Below, in pieces: positions 63,581-64,000 of a stretch of DNA of 64,000 bases. Made by a program: the position numbers and the translations under genes. Origin of the DNA: Paguma larvata (taxonomy: Eukaryota; Chordata; Mammalia; Carnivora; Viverridae); the NCBI GenBank assembly GCA_030068075.1, contig CM057823.1, forward strand, positions 13,178,485 through 13,242,484, read 5' to 3'. The notes beneath the pieces are model-generated. The model saw nothing but the letters and a program-made list of their open reading frames with translations. It was not told the DNA's origin and did no database searches. Numbering within the stretch: the stretch's first letter is position 1; each line of letters starts with the position of its first letter.

Positions 63581-64000
63581 ATGGGACCTTCACTGGTTGA
63601 AAGCCAGAAGACGTGACTCCTGTCCCTCTTCGGGCTGTGTTGGTGAACTGACTATAAAACTTCAAAGCAAGCTGCAGGGCGGCAAGGGCAGTGGCCCTCT
63701 GGCTGTGAGATACAAAGGGCTCAGGCTGTATATAGATCTGAACACCGGAGGGCAGAACCACCTCTGCGGGAACCGGCAATGAGTCTTCAGGGCCCGGCAT
63801 CTCAAGGATCCCCTCAAGGATAACCCTCTGTTATGTCACAGATATATATCCCCTGTGATATAACAGAGGGTCTGCTCTTGGATCAGGGAGCCATGGTTAG
63901 CAGTTAGTGTGAATATTCTCCTGTCCCTGCCACAAATCTCAGTTTGAAAGCAGATCTCCTTTATGTTCAAACATGGTCAAATGTATATTCCCTACGCGGG
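63581..64000. other. Unassigned end of window with a palindrome
   Basis: No gene. A hairpin-forming inverted repeat is listed separately. Confidence 0.3.
63823..63871. repeat. 19-bp-arm inverted repeat (hairpin)
   Basis: ACCCTCTGTTATGTCACAG (63823-63841) and CTGTGATATAACAGAGGGT (63853-63871) are reverse complements with a single mismatch, around an 11-base AT-rich loop. It is not part of a repeat I recognise and has no T-run after it. Confidence 0.85.

Overview
This is a stretch of nuclear genome from a carnivore, almost certainly a felid or close feliform relative. The evidence is the repeats. About 40 copies of the tRNA-Lys-derived CAN-SINE are scattered through it, in the cat-type form that opens GGGGCGCCTGGGTGGCTCAG, carries tRNA-like A and B boxes, then a CT-rich stretch and an AATAAATAAA/poly(A) tail. 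LINE-1 elements of a young family sit alongside them. I recognise no host protein-coding exon, rRNA, tRNA or bacterial/phage-type system. The window reads as intergenic or deep intronic DNA, in which nearly all interpretable structure is mobile-element history.

Layout. 0-3 kb: an old MaLR-type LTR piece, a three-layer nest (old L1 3' end, young L1 3' end, SINE) and a decayed endogenous-retrovirus pol relic. 4-9.8 kb: a long, inactivated L1 on the minus strand, with target-site duplications (TSDs), a roughly 1.9 kb 5' UTR, a deletion removing the endonuclease and most of ORF1, and a SINE trapped inside its TSD. 10-20 kb: scattered SINEs, a MIR, old L1/HAL1-like sequence, a solitary LTR with a doubled polyadenylation motif, and otherwise unassigned sequence. 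20.08-26.88 kb: the centrepiece, a full-length minus-strand LINE-1 with a 15-bp perfect TSD, open ORF1 (297 aa) and ORF2 (1307 aa), all endonuclease and reverse-transcriptase catalytic residues, and a 1.8 kb GC-rich 5' UTR holding 140-bp tandem repeats. 27-32 kb: ancient L1 and HAL1-like pieces cut up by SINEs. 32-41 kb: mostly unassigned DNA with isolated SINEs and L2 scraps, including a GC-rich patch at 38-39.1 kb. 41.8-44.3 kb: remains of a second retrovirus (RNase H end, integrase, env transmembrane part, polypurine tract, 3' LTR). 44.6-48.9 kb: six minus-strand SINEs. 49-56 kb: SINE-free sequence with a strong CTCF-like motif at 50.19 kb and a MER5A element. 56-64 kb: more SINEs, a MaLR LTR, a local about 107-bp duplication and a 19-bp-arm hairpin.

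How the parts work together: the only plausibly functional unit is the L1 at 20-27 kb. Its ORF1p would be the RNA-binding trimer, and its ORF2p the endonuclease/reverse transcriptase that also mobilises the SINEs. Younger SINE and L1 copies nearby with clean TSDs are products of that machinery. I found no previously undescribed gene system. The observations most worth a second look are the intact L1 and its antisense open frames, the SINE sharing the old L1's TSD, the local duplication and the palindrome. Family names were assigned by recognition only, without database search.
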